From Nemertoderma westbladi (lineage: Eukaryota > Xenacoelomorpha > Nemertodermatida > Nemertodermatidae): a DNA stretch of 48,164 bases. The position numbers were made by a program, and so were the translations under genes. Location: the NCBI GenBank assembly GCA_032718475.1, contig JAUCBJ010001902.1, positions 1 through 48,164 on the forward strand, given 5' to 3'. Shown here in pieces: positions 38,997 through 48,164 of the stretch. The notes under the pieces were generated by a model, which was given only the letters and a program-made list of their open reading frames with translations, did no database searches and was not told the origin of the DNA. The first letter of the stretch is position 1; each line of letters opens with the position of its first letter.

Positions 38997-39601
38997 GCCC
39001 TATCAAATGCTTATTATGCAGATTATTCTGCAGGCTTTCCTAAGAGCTGAGAAGCCTCGTAAAGGACACGGGCCCTCAAGATGCGGATAATCTCGCGAAA
39101 GATGATGTATTTATTTAATAGAATGAAATAGCCCCGCGCAGCTGCAAAACCATGCAACATTTGATGGCCCATAACTCAGCTATTTTTCAATGGAATTCAA
39201 ATTGTGTTACATATTTGGAATCCTTGCAGGGCCATCTTTCCATTGGTACCAACAAACAGCTATAAGGTAGAAGAATACCTGCGGTGTAACTGGTGTAATA
39301 TTGTCGGAGACACTTTTTTTAAACTCTTGTAGCTAAAGATTGAAAGCAAAAATAAAAATTCTGGCTCACCCAGTCAGTGGTCGGGAGGTGAAACTATCTC
39401 TGTTTCAAATTTCATGCAATCCCATTAAGATTTGTAGAAAAATTAGGGGGGGGGGGGGGGGGGGGGGGGCGTGTCACTGAATTACGACACTATTCTGGGA
39501 CATGGTGTATAGTATTACTATTTAATTACCAATAAAAAATTTATGCAGTTTTGATACGATTTTATTGGTATTGTGAGATAGAGAATTGTGGATCATTCCC
39601 A

Positions 39602-39684
39602 CCCATCCATACAACCCCCAAACCCCTCCACTACCCTCCCCTCCCATCCATACAACCCCCAAACCCCTCCACTCCCCTCCCCTC
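39602..39684. repeat. Two tandem 41 bp C-rich units
   Basis: CCCATCCATACAACCCCCAA at 39602 recurs at 39643; units differ at one base (CACTACCC / CACTCCCC). The G-rich complement has many G runs and could form a quadruplex. Confidence 0.85.
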
Positions 39685-40639
39685 CCATCGCAACAAATGC
39701 AACAATTGGCTAACGGACACGTCAATTCGCCAGATTGTTTACTGTGGCCAAATTAGGCAACATGCTAATGTAATCTCTACAGTAGTAAGTAGCTTGTACT
39801 TCTTTAAACGCTTTCCAGGTAGGTGTGCTGACAATACGAAATAGTCTTATTGGCTAATACTAATGACTTAATGGATTCTTTGTATATTCGCTAACAATCT
39901 AAGCAATTTGGCCCGGCTGTAGTTCGATTGGGCCACTAATAGGAAATGTATAGATTTTAAAGCAACAAATTTATTTCCGACTAAAAATAATTATTCTTCT
40001 CTAATCAAACATTGCAACAACAACTGTACTGTTTAAATAGTCATGTTGCGGCGTTCACCGGGTACTGCTCTGCTGCGTTGCATAATACAATGCTGCAATA
40101 TTATTAGTGCGAGTAAGTTGTGTGGGGCGAGTCAGAACTACTGCGGAGAGGAGTAGAAACTGCGAGTCATCAACTAACAGTTATAATTATATGGCCGTTT
40201 TTCAAATGGGTTCGTGGCGGGTGTTTATTGGTGTGTGGGTCAGACCATATTTGTCCATAATTGTCAGAAACCGATGTACTGTGATAACTGTCTAACTATT
40301 CGCGGAGTCTGAGATGGGTTGCAGATTTGCTGTACGTTGCGTGATTTCTCCCTTCGAGGTTTAACTTTTCATTCCGCATGGAAATAAGTGAATAAGATGG
40401 TTCGGTGCTGTCACCTGGGTTCAGTATATTGGTAGTACTAATATCTTATTGGTAGGTCATACTGCCACTAGGCTGATCTGATCTAACAAAACCGAGCCTA
40501 AGATTTTGAGTTAGTGGTGCAAAATAACTGCAAACACTGTGTGTTTAGTGGGTTTAATTGATTTTACCTTTTTTAATAAGATATTTTATAATTTTTTAAA
40601 TTATTTTAATTTAAAAAGTTTATTTTTGAATTGAATTTA

Positions 40640-40860
40640 AAACATTAAAGAAAACGAATAGGTTACAGTGGCAGTGTTTTCTAACTAAAACAAAAAACAA
40701 ATAAAAAAAAACAAACAACAGATAGCAGGAGACTCTGGGCGCAATCGTAATTCATGCTTCTCCCTTAGAAAAATACAGCTGATTACTCCCAAAAATGAAA
40801 ATGTAACCTGTGCTACAGTATATTGAATTTAGCTTATTGTTTCAGTTCCCCTAAATTGAT
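40640..40860. repeat. Composite copy of the dispersed GTTACAGTG repeat
   Basis: It has the left-end words ATAGGTTACAGTGGCAGTGT and TTTTCTAACTAAAACAA, and in the second half ACAGCTGATTACTCCCAAAA, TGTAACCTGTGCTACAGTAT and TTAGCTTATTGTTTCAG, resembling the inverse end seen at 35575-35748. It may be a complete short copy with inverted ends. Confidence 0.55.
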
Positions 40861-41860
40861 AATTTAAGATTGAGGCGATATTTTTATTCACTGAGCTGAG
40901 ATGGGATCTGCGTCCCCCCACAAAGTCTCAGCTCAGCATCGCTATCCATTTCGAATTCATAACCACAATATTTACCTGATGCGATAAATAATTAAATAAT
41001 TTATGCAATTCAATGAGTGACGACACAAAGAACCTGATTGCGAGCTAGCAAAGCAAAAACTACTCGAATTGCGGGCAGTGTTGGACGAGTGAGTTTCTTT
41101 GTTGTCCTACATTGTTGGCTCACCGGCAGGGGAAATAATGGGCCGAGTTAAGAATATAATCAGGGTATCCGGTGGTAACTCACCCGGAACACAGGTGTGA
41201 CGGCGGCATCCAGACAAAGAGACGCGTGCCACACTTTCTCTTCCTCCTAATGAGACACCGTCACAATGCGTTGAATAGAATAAAGGCCGACGCGCAATCT
41301 GTATGATTCAATTTTATTGTAAACAGGCATTCATCAACCCCTACACGTTATACAACCGCAAAGAGCACTCTACTCGAGTGTTTCTATTGACTGTTGTGCG
41401 CGACTAAAGCGTGCATAAACTGTGGCATCTCGGAGGGATCAAAACATTTATAGCTGTACGATACTTTGAAACAAACGTGTGTGGGGGAGGGTGATGAGAA
41501 AAATAACCCATTCGTGAAAACATCCCCCATCATGAAGGTATACAGACGTTCCGGCCTGGACGATTCGGCCCGGGCGATTTGGCACGACGATTCGGCCTCG
41601 ACGTTTCGGCCCATGACTCTAACTGAAAAGGTCAAGTTGTTTTATATGATAATAATTATTCCTTAAAATTCGAATTATTTCACCATAACATACAAACTCT
41701 TGATGAAATATATTTTATGAAAAGGCTGTTTATTTACCATTATTTCAAAATAAAATTAACATTATGCATGTGGTGTTCTGGTAACATTGACAATAATTGG
41801 ACATCAATTATGGTATTGCATTAGTTATTATTTATAAATACAACGAAGCGAATAACGAAA

Positions 41861-42075
41861 TAACTGGTCCTCATGGCGAAAGCAATGTCCTGCAAAGCGG
41901 AAGCGGCTTTGTTCTAGGGTCAAGCTTGGGGGAACCAATGAGACATCTCCAATGTTACATAGTGTCTGGTTGGAGTTGTGTGCATTGTACTTGACACAGT
42001 AAACCCGGCGTAGCATTTTTGTGAATGTGCCATCCAGAGATTCGTTGTCCTAAGCAGTTAGAGCCCAGCATGTAC
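41861..42075 (-). pseudogene. RTE-like 3' fragment inside a TIR element
   Basis: The minus strand reads RMLRRVYCVKYNAHNSNQTL, DVSLVPPSLTLEQSRFRFAG and HCFRHEDQ. The + strand is nearly the same as 8935-9140 (CTGGTCCTCA(C/T)GGCGAAAGC; TTAGAGCCCAGCATG). Fragment only, not functional. Confidence 0.85.
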
Positions 42076-42802
42076 ACTAACTTTTTCACCCCCTTTTTTT
42101 ATTTTCGTTAATTCCATTTCTGATAATTGGCAATTAAAAAAAAAAATTAAAAAATTTTTAAAAACTGAATAAACCCATGTTTTTTTTGTAATTTTTCATA
42201 AGAAAATGGGAAAATATTATTAAATTAAGAAAAGTGCGTGAAATTTATTGAAGCCTATGAAATTACCTTTCATATGAAGCAAACATTGAAAAAAAACGGT
42301 TAAGAAATAGCGGAGGAGTAGTATTTTTGTGTGAAAACAAATATATTAAATCTGCTCAACATACAGGTATGTCTCGCAGCCTAACCCTAAGCCTAACCAC
42401 CATACACTAAATGATACCGGTATTATACTGCAGAAAAGCTAAGCCTATATTCTATAAGAAAATATATGACATTTTGTCGCCGTGAAAGGGATAGAACACT
42501 AGGGCAAAGATAATTAATTTTAGGAATTACACCACCAAGTTAAAATTATATTTCTGGGGGTTTTCGGGGTCTCTGAGATTTCATTTCCGATGTCAGTTTA
42601 AGTATTTGGTGGAATGTAGTCTGTCCGTCTGTCGGTTGCCTGTCAGTCTATCTTACATTTTGACAGACAGATTGGCAGACAGATATTCAACGATAACTCG
42701 AGAAGTAAAAGAGATCTCTCTAAGCCGTATTCGGATTTGAAAACCCCATTAAATTCTGCTGTAGATGCAATAAAAAACAAATTTATGAAATTTTTTTGAG
42801 AA

Positions 42803-42833
42803 GGGGGGGGGGGGGGGGTTACCCCCCCCCCCC
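42803..42833. repeat. Poly(G)16 followed by poly(C)12
   Basis: G16 at 42803-42818, then TTA, then C12 at 42822-42833 and a further C/T-rich tail to 42846. The two tracts can pair as a G/C hairpin with a three base loop. Confidence 0.9.
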
Positions 42834-43249
42834 TCCCCCTTCCCCTTAAAATAATGACTGGATATTATGCATAATCTTATATTATTAAATTGCGTAGACT
42901 AAACTATATTTGACTAAATTTAAGGTACAGTAGTAAGTGGATCTTTGGGCCAAATTGTCCGATCAGAAAGTCTTATATTTCACTCATTGGGCCAAAACGT
43001 CTTAGGCCGAATCGTTTGTTACCCTGTGGAGATTAACAAGGTTTTCACTTTTCAGTGGAAATTGTATTTGAATTTTCCTTGAGAATTCATATTTTTCTTT
43101 TATCGCTTTACTTCTTTCTTTTAACCTGCACAAATACTAATTCGTAATAATGGCTAATTCGTAATACTAATAATGGCAATAGTTGTTGTCTGCGTCGTCG
43201 GTTCGATATTAACATGCTCATTAAATTGTTTACATTTTCTTACTTTAAA

Positions 43250-43985
43250 TCCGTTCAAGCTGAAACTTGGCAGATTTGTACTAGACCATTAGCTGTCTTA
43301 TTCAAAGTGGGCTAATCCGTCAACAGTTCTCTAGTCTGCCACTAGAGGGCGAAATATCTGAAAAGTGAAATCCTTGACCCATTCCGTTACTTATGATCCG
43401 TTCACGATGAAACGTGTCGGCTATGTGCTAGAATTGTACAGTATCTTTGTAGGATCGATAACCGGTTTGCAGATCTCCAATCTGCCGCTAGATGTCGAAA
43501 TGGATGCAAGTGATAACCTTCCCCATTTCCTTGATCTTAACCTGTTTAAGCTGAATCTTGGAATATAAAGTGTACCAGACCAGATGCTGCGTGTTTTTGA
43601 GGAAAGTGATTCTTCTGCAGTTCTCAAGTCTGCCGCTAGGGTGGCGCATGTCTGAAAGTGAAAATCCTTCTATCATTTAGTTATTTGTTATCAGCTCAAG
43701 CTGAAACTTGGTAGATGCGAGACCTTAAACCAACCGTAGCTGTAGGCTGGGTCTTTGTTGTGACTGTAATCCCTCTTCAGTTCCCCAGTTTACCGCTAGA
43801 GGGCTGAAATTAAAACACTTTAGAAATGCCTGAAATGGAAACTTCATCCATTTCATATTATTGTTTATAATCCTTTCTTCCTGATTGAAACCTGGTACAT
43901 ATATTCTGGACTTCAGACTGAGTTTTTGTGAGGTCTTTAATCGATTGCAGTTACCCAGTCTGCCGCCAAGAGCTTGATGTTGCTA
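43250..43985. repeat. Five diverged ~145-180 bp tandem units with CTCF-like words
   Basis: The word CAAGCTGAAACTTGG or a variant recurs at 43251, 43398, 43541, 43691 and 43871. In each unit a second conserved word follows, TCTGCCGCTAGAGGG-like, at 43339, 43485, 43633, 43793 and 43963. The first of these (CCACTAGAGGGCG) is a close match to the animal CTCF core. Short open frames here are repeat artefacts. Confidence 0.75.
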
Positions 43986-44292
43986 GCCATAATTGAAAAT
44001 AAAGTTCTAGATTAGTAGAGTTTGACCAACTTTGTGAAAGCTTTGACTCATATTGTGGTGCACGTCTCGGCACGAAATTGTTAACATAATGTGTGGAAGC
44101 TCTGACCCTGTGGAACATTTGACATGGAATAAACTGCAAAGTGAAATATAACAGCAAAAAGTCTCATGTAGGCCTATACCCCCACGTCATTTTACCACGG
44201 GTGTGATACTATATATATACTATACATGTCCCGAAACCATTTAAAATATATCAGTAGATTGTATATGTGTTTAACATCCATAGATTGTATAA

Positions 44293-44468
44293 ATTATTAA
44301 GAAATTAAACAGGACTAAGGATGATCCAACTCTATAGCGTAGTGGTTAGCATACCTGAACGTTTATCGGGAGACGCGGGTTCGATCCCCGCTGGTGGTGA
44401 ATTCATTTTTTCCGCTCCATTTGCTATAGAGTTGGATCATCCTTAGTCCTGTTTAATTACTTAATAAT
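44293..44468. mobile_element. Small TIR element enclosing a tRNA-like unit
   Basis: 46 bp at 44293-44338 and its inverted copy at 44423-44468 match at 45 of 46 positions; the inner 36 bp (44303-44338, 44423-44458) are perfect. The word ATATATCAGTAGAT lies on both sides (about 44246-44259 and 44467-44480) and may be a 14 bp target duplication of a slightly larger insertion. The centre holds a tRNA-like sequence. Confidence 0.85.
44328..44411 (+). tRNA. tRNA-like sequence with A box, B box and T6 terminator (SINE/MITE type, probably not a functional tRNA)
   Basis: A box TAGCGTAGTGG at 44335-44345 and B box GGTTCGATCCC at 44378-44388 are good Pol III internal promoter matches at tRNA spacing. 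The anticodon arm CCTGA-ACGTTTA-TCGGG and the T arm GCGGG-TTCGATC-CCCGC fold correctly; the D arm is weak. The acceptor stem (AACTCTA with TGGTGGT) pairs at only about five of seven positions. The anticodon position reads GTT, but C replaces the universal U33, so isotype is not trusted. TTTTTT at about 44406-44411 would terminate Pol III. Confidence 0.6.
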
Positions 44469-44844
44469 ATATCAGTAGATATTGACAGTTTGTTAATGAA
44501 TATCACCTACCGGTATCATACACGTGACCTTTATTAGCGCTTGAACCTGGTACTACTTTGAAAAGGCATTAACTGCTGCTGCCAAATTTTTATTTACTGA
44601 AGTAGATTGATTGACCCAGTTTCCAGTAATATAAAATCCGCGTGCTTTGCTATTGTCTCCCCATATTTCACAATTCGGTTGTCGGACAAACGAATAGTGA
44701 ATTAGTGAATTTAACGCATCTGGATGTAGTGGCCACACATTAAATTCGGACCAATACTTTTGAGCAAAAGCAGAAAAAACAAATCAAACAAAAAAATTTC
44801 GAGGAATAAGAAATCCCGGAGGAATCGTAATTAAAAATTTAAAT

Positions 44845-45915
44845 TCTGAGGTATAATTAGTCATTCTGAGGTATAATTAGTCATTCTGCGGTATAATTAG
44901 TCATTCTGAGGTATAATTAGTCATTCTGAGGTATAATTAGTCATTCTGAGGTGTAATTAGTCATTCTGAGGTATAATTAGTCAATCTGAGGTATAATTAG
45001 TCATTCTGAGGTATAATTAGTCATTCTGAGGTATAATTAGTCATTCTGAGGTATAATTAGTCATTCTGCGGTATAATTAGTCATTCTGAGGTATAATTAG
45101 TCATTCTGAGGTATAATTAGTCATTCTGAGGTGTAATTAGTCATTCTGAGGTATAATTAGTCAATCTGAGGTATAATTAGTCATTCTGAGGTATAATTAG
45201 TCAATCTGAGGTATAATTAGTCATTCTGAGGTATAATTAGTCATTCTGAGGTATAATTAGTCATTCTGAGGTATAATTAGTCATTCTGAGGTATAATTAG
45301 TCATTCTGAGGTATAATTAGTCATTCTGAGGTATAATTAGTCCTTCTGAGGTATAATTAGTCATTCTGAGGTATAATTAGTCATTCTGAGGTATAATTAG
45401 TCATTATGAGGTATAATTAGTCATTCTGAGGTATAATTAGTCATTCTGAGGTATAATTAGTCATTCTGAGGTATAATTAGTCATTCTGAGGTATAATTAG
45501 TCATTCTGAGGTATAATTAGTCATTCTGAGGTATAATTAGTCATTCTGAGGTATAATTAGTCATTCTGAGGTATAATTAGTCATTCTGAGGTATAATTAG
45601 TCATTCTGAGGTATAATTAGTCATTCTGAGGTATAATTAGTCATTCTGAGGTATAATTAGTCATTCTGAGGTATAATTAGTCATTCTGAGGTATAATTAG
45701 TCATTATGAGGTATAATTAGTCATTCTGAGGTATAATTAGTCATTCTGGGGTATAATTAGTCATTCTGAGGTATAATTAGTCATTCTGAGGTATAATTAG
45801 TCATTCTGAGGTATAATTAGTCATTCTGAGGTATAATTAGTCATTCTGAGGTATAATTAGTCATTCTGAGGTATAATTAGTCATTCTGAGGTATAATTAG
45901 TCATTCTGAGGTATA
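44845..45915. repeat. 20 bp satellite, 53 full units in perfect register
   Basis: The unit TCTGAGGTATAATTAGTCAT repeats from 44845 to 45904 (53 units) plus a partial unit to 45915. No insertion or deletion shifts the register in over 1 kb; only point variants occur (TCTGCGG, GGTGTAAT, TCAATCTG, TCATTATG, TCCTTCTG). No open coding function. Confidence 0.98.
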
Positions 45916-46019
45916 CTGGATCCGACCGAAAAAAAAATTTTCGAAAAAATGTACTGGGGTGGTTATATTGCAGCACCAAAATTACAAGTAACGTGCACAA
46001 TTTTCACAAAATTTGAAAG

Positions 46020-47340
46020 TTACATTTTTCGGCTAATTGTTTTTCAATACAGGTTTTCTGGGGTGCAAAATACATTGGAAAATATTTAAAAAGGATATGA
46101 TTACTTTAAATGGCTGTCCTCTCTGCGTAGGAAAAAAATGAAAAAAACAAGTAACCAGCACTTTTCAGTTAGAACATAAAATTTTTAATTCACTTATACG
46201 ATGTTATAAATTCACATTTTCAGGTTTTCGAGGGCGCTGATTCTAATGGAATACATTTCTAATATGCCAGATCATTGCTACTTGTATTTTTCGGCGTGAT
46301 TTGGCAAATTTTGGTGCTAGCACCAAATTTCGTACCCTTCACCAAAAAGTACAAGTTTGCGATGTCCAGTGCTGTTTTTATTGATTCCATCGGATTCAGG
46401 ACCCTCATAAACCCGTATAACGCAAGAAACAAGGTGATACTATCTACTGATCAATTTGCATATATTTTCCAAAATTTGGTGCTGGCACAACAATTTTCAC
46501 CCACCGGCGAAAAATACAAGTTTGAGAGCTCTTATGAAATTTTTACTGATTCCATTGAATTTGAACCATCACCAACCCGTATAACGCAAGAAACAAGGTG
46601 ACACAATCAATTTATATATTTGATGGTTTTCAAAATTTGGTGCTAGCACCACATTTTGCACCCACATCCGATAAATACAAGTTTGAGATGTCTAGTTCGA
46701 TAATTATATATTCCATTGAATTCAGAACAGCCATAAACCTCTTAAACGCAAGAAATAAATTGTCACAAGCAATTTTATCTATTGAATGGATTTTCAAAAT
46801 TTCGTGCTAGCACCAAAATTTGCACACAGCACCGAAACATACAAGTTTGATACGCTTGGTGCAACTCGTATATATTTTATATTTATTTATTTATTATTTA
46901 TTTATTTATATTTTATATCCAAAACCCCAAAAAACCTCAATTGTGTAAAAAACAAGTTTCAAACAATCAATTTACAAAATTGACATATTTCAAAATTTGG
47001 TGCTGGCACCAAAATTTGGCACCCACCGAAAAAAACATGTTTGAAATTTCTAAATCAATTTATATGAATTCCATCCAATTTCTAACACCAAAAAACCGGT
47101 GTAAATCAAAAATAGAGATGTTACAATTCATATTTAATGAAATGTAATTTTCAAAAAACGTATCAAAAAAGTGCCAAAAGTAGGGTTAAAAAATTGAGCT
47201 ATAACTCGAAAAGTACCCAATATTTTTGAAAACGGTTTTCACTACAAGGAAGACAATAGATTTTTAGGAAAAGTCATAAAATTTCAGATTCCCAACTGCG
47301 TTTGTTTCAGAATTATAATAAAAAAACCACGGGGGTCATA
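46020..47340. repeat. Second array of the ~161-164 bp repeat, about six diverged units
   Basis: The anchor AAAATTTGGTGCTAGCACCA or a variant occurs at about 46306, 46470, 46631, 46796 and 46991, that is 161-164 apart with one longer step of 195. Each is followed by CACC(C/G)..GAAAAATACAAGTTTGA and later CCATTGAATTC. It resembles the inverse strand of the array at 5740-6715 (TTTTGGTGCTATTTTGG...CGAAAAGTAC). The array ends with the inverted pair GGGGGTCA TAT TGACCCCC and an 18 base poly(C) at 47345-47362. Confidence 0.7.
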
Positions 47341-47362
47341 TTGACCCCCCCCCCCCCCCCCC

Positions 47363-48164
47363 GGGTTTAATATGGTTAAATAAACTACAGTATCAAGGGA
47401 AATAAACATGAAAACAAAAGGTAAGTTTATTTCGTGCATCAGTAGATCCTGTGCTGCTGTATGGCAGTCCGTATTGGCCTTTTAACTTTTACTGCAGAAG
47501 AAACCAGAGCCCATGATTGTAAAGTAGTTGTGTGGTCGATATATGATGTATCTTATGAATGAAATGTTAGGAATATCTTATATAAATATATAATAATGAA
47601 TAAATGGGAGATGAGGAAGTAGAAATAAAGGAAATGGGAGAGAATAGGGAGAGACAACGGGTATCGGGAAGAAAAGGTAAAGGGTATGATTGATGGGGGA
47701 GGGGGAATAAACTGCAATTGTAATTTACAGGAGATTCCCATCAGTACCGTACCTGTGGGGCGAGCCTTAGCGTAGGGGTACCATTAATCAACCTGTCGTT
47801 CTGTCGCGTTTTTTTTTTCAGTATTTTATTTTAAACGTTAATAACTCGGCCAATCCTTGATGAAATCTATCCAAACTTGGTACACGTCATGTTGTTTGGC
47901 AAAAGTTTGAAAATTTTCCAAGTAGAATTTGCGTGGGGCCTTCGTGCAGCATCAGTGTAACTGTTATTGCAGTTATAATAAATTTATTTATCCAAATTTA
48001 AAATGCGTTAAATTATTATTACTGTAGGATAAATCAGCTGGGTTTCTGACAAATTTTGCAATACATTGGGGTTGTCTGCATGTACCATGTGTACCGGTAC
48101 TGTCAGGCTGTACTCAATCCCTGAATCGAGAATCCTGCTGTTTGTGGGAAGCTCGTAAATTATC
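47363..48164. other. Intergenic DNA, no gene seen
   Basis: AT-rich with a purine-rich stretch (47600-47705). TGAAATCTATCCAAACTTGG at 47861-47880 resembles the CTGAAACTTGG word of the 43.2-44.0 kb repeats, so it may be another diverged unit. No coding feature supported. Confidence 0.45.

Larger units (their letters stand above)
38997..41545. other. Intergenic DNA with a poly(G) tract, a C-rich duplication and a dispersed repeat copy
   Basis: No gene recognised. It contains a 24 base poly(G) at 39446-39469, a 41 bp C-rich duplication at 39602-39684, and a composite copy of the dispersed GTTACAGTG repeat at 40640-40860. An 11 bp inverted repeat, CTGAGCTGAGA (40891-40901) / TCTCAGCTCAG (40926-40936), lies just after. 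Short frames at 39551 and 40107 have no supporting features. Confidence 0.5.
41560..43015. mobile_element. ~1.4 kb TIR element with ACGATTCGGCC end repeats
   Basis: On the left, ACGATTCGGCC (41587-41597) is followed by TCGACGTTTCGGCCCATGA. The right end, read inverted from 43015, is ACGATTCGGCC followed by TAAGACGTTTTGGCCCAATGA. The left edge carries extra ACGATTCGGCC-like copies outside (41545-41585) and the right edge has GGACAATTTGGCCC further in. The interior holds an RTE-like fragment (41861-42075), a segment related to the P-element subterminal repeat (42580-42670) and abutting poly(G)/poly(C) tracts. No transposase. Exact ends and target duplication unresolved. Confidence 0.55.

Noticed and set aside
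44328-44398. Functional tRNA-Asn (anticodon position GTT)
   Set aside because: Position 33 is C rather than U, the acceptor stem is poorly paired, and the sequence lies inside an inverted repeat; treated as tRNA-like.
44845-45915. CRISPR-like direct repeat array
   Set aside because: Unit is 20 bp with no spacers; it is a simple satellite in an animal genome.
46275-47147. Chain of short open frames with QNLVLAPxFAPT-like similarity to each other
   Set aside because: Their likeness comes from the ~163 bp repeat, not from a protein family; frames break at unit edges.

Overview
The window is nuclear DNA from an animal, probably an invertebrate. It holds a mitochondrial replicative helicase (Twinkle), a bHLH transcription factor with a short GT-AG intron, a DnaJ/TPR/RRM/CCCH protein, and a wide mix of transposon types. 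The non-coding DNA is AT-rich and strewn with the palindromic word TAGGCCTA. I associate that word with invertebrate deuterostomes, but this is impression rather than proof.

Layout. 1-4.4 kb: an intact intronless Twinkle gene (+) followed by AT-rich 3' sequence and a small unidentified coding-like patch. 5.1-8.6 kb: a non-autonomous element with ~400-500 bp inverted repeats, an internal ~161 bp tandem array, and a ~1 kb inverted-repeat element nested inside a poly(C) tract. 8.7-9.96 kb: a decayed RTE-like retrotransposon (-). 12.8-15.5 kb: an intronless DnaJ-TPR-RRM-CCCH gene (-), whose last codons lie inside the first unit of an eight-copy 41 bp minisatellite. 18.0-22.0 kb: a nearly intact two-ORF non-LTR retrotransposon (+). 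23.4-24.5 kb: a MITE-like element packed with CTACGCGTAG palindromes. 25.2-28.2 kb: a decayed long-TIR DNA transposon carrying an Academ-like (inferred) protein remnant. 28.8-29.1 kb: three near-identical tandem units that differ only in poly(C) length. 31.0-34.4 kb: a complete P-type DNA transposon with 110 bp TIRs, a perfect 8 bp target duplication and a long transposase ORF. 35.8-36.3 kb: a second RTE-like remnant (+). 37.4-38.0 kb: a two-exon bHLH gene (-) resembling PTF1A/Fer. 41.6-43.0 kb: another TIR element. 43.2-44.0 kb: a ~150 bp repeat array with CTCF-like motifs. 44.3 kb: a tRNA-like Pol III unit enclosed in a 46 bp TIR. 44.8-45.9 kb: a 53-copy 20 bp satellite. 46.2-47.4 kb: a second array related to the 161 bp repeat.

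The host genes do not form an operon or pathway. They are isolated islands in transposon- and satellite-rich DNA. Points most worth a second look: the zinc-ribbon cysteines kept in Twinkle; the tRNA-like gene inside a near-perfect palindrome; the P element with an apparently broken THAP finger; the minisatellite that begins in a stop codon; and the recurring link between long poly(C)/poly(G) tracts and repeat edges. Boundaries of decayed elements are approximate because they were found by eye.
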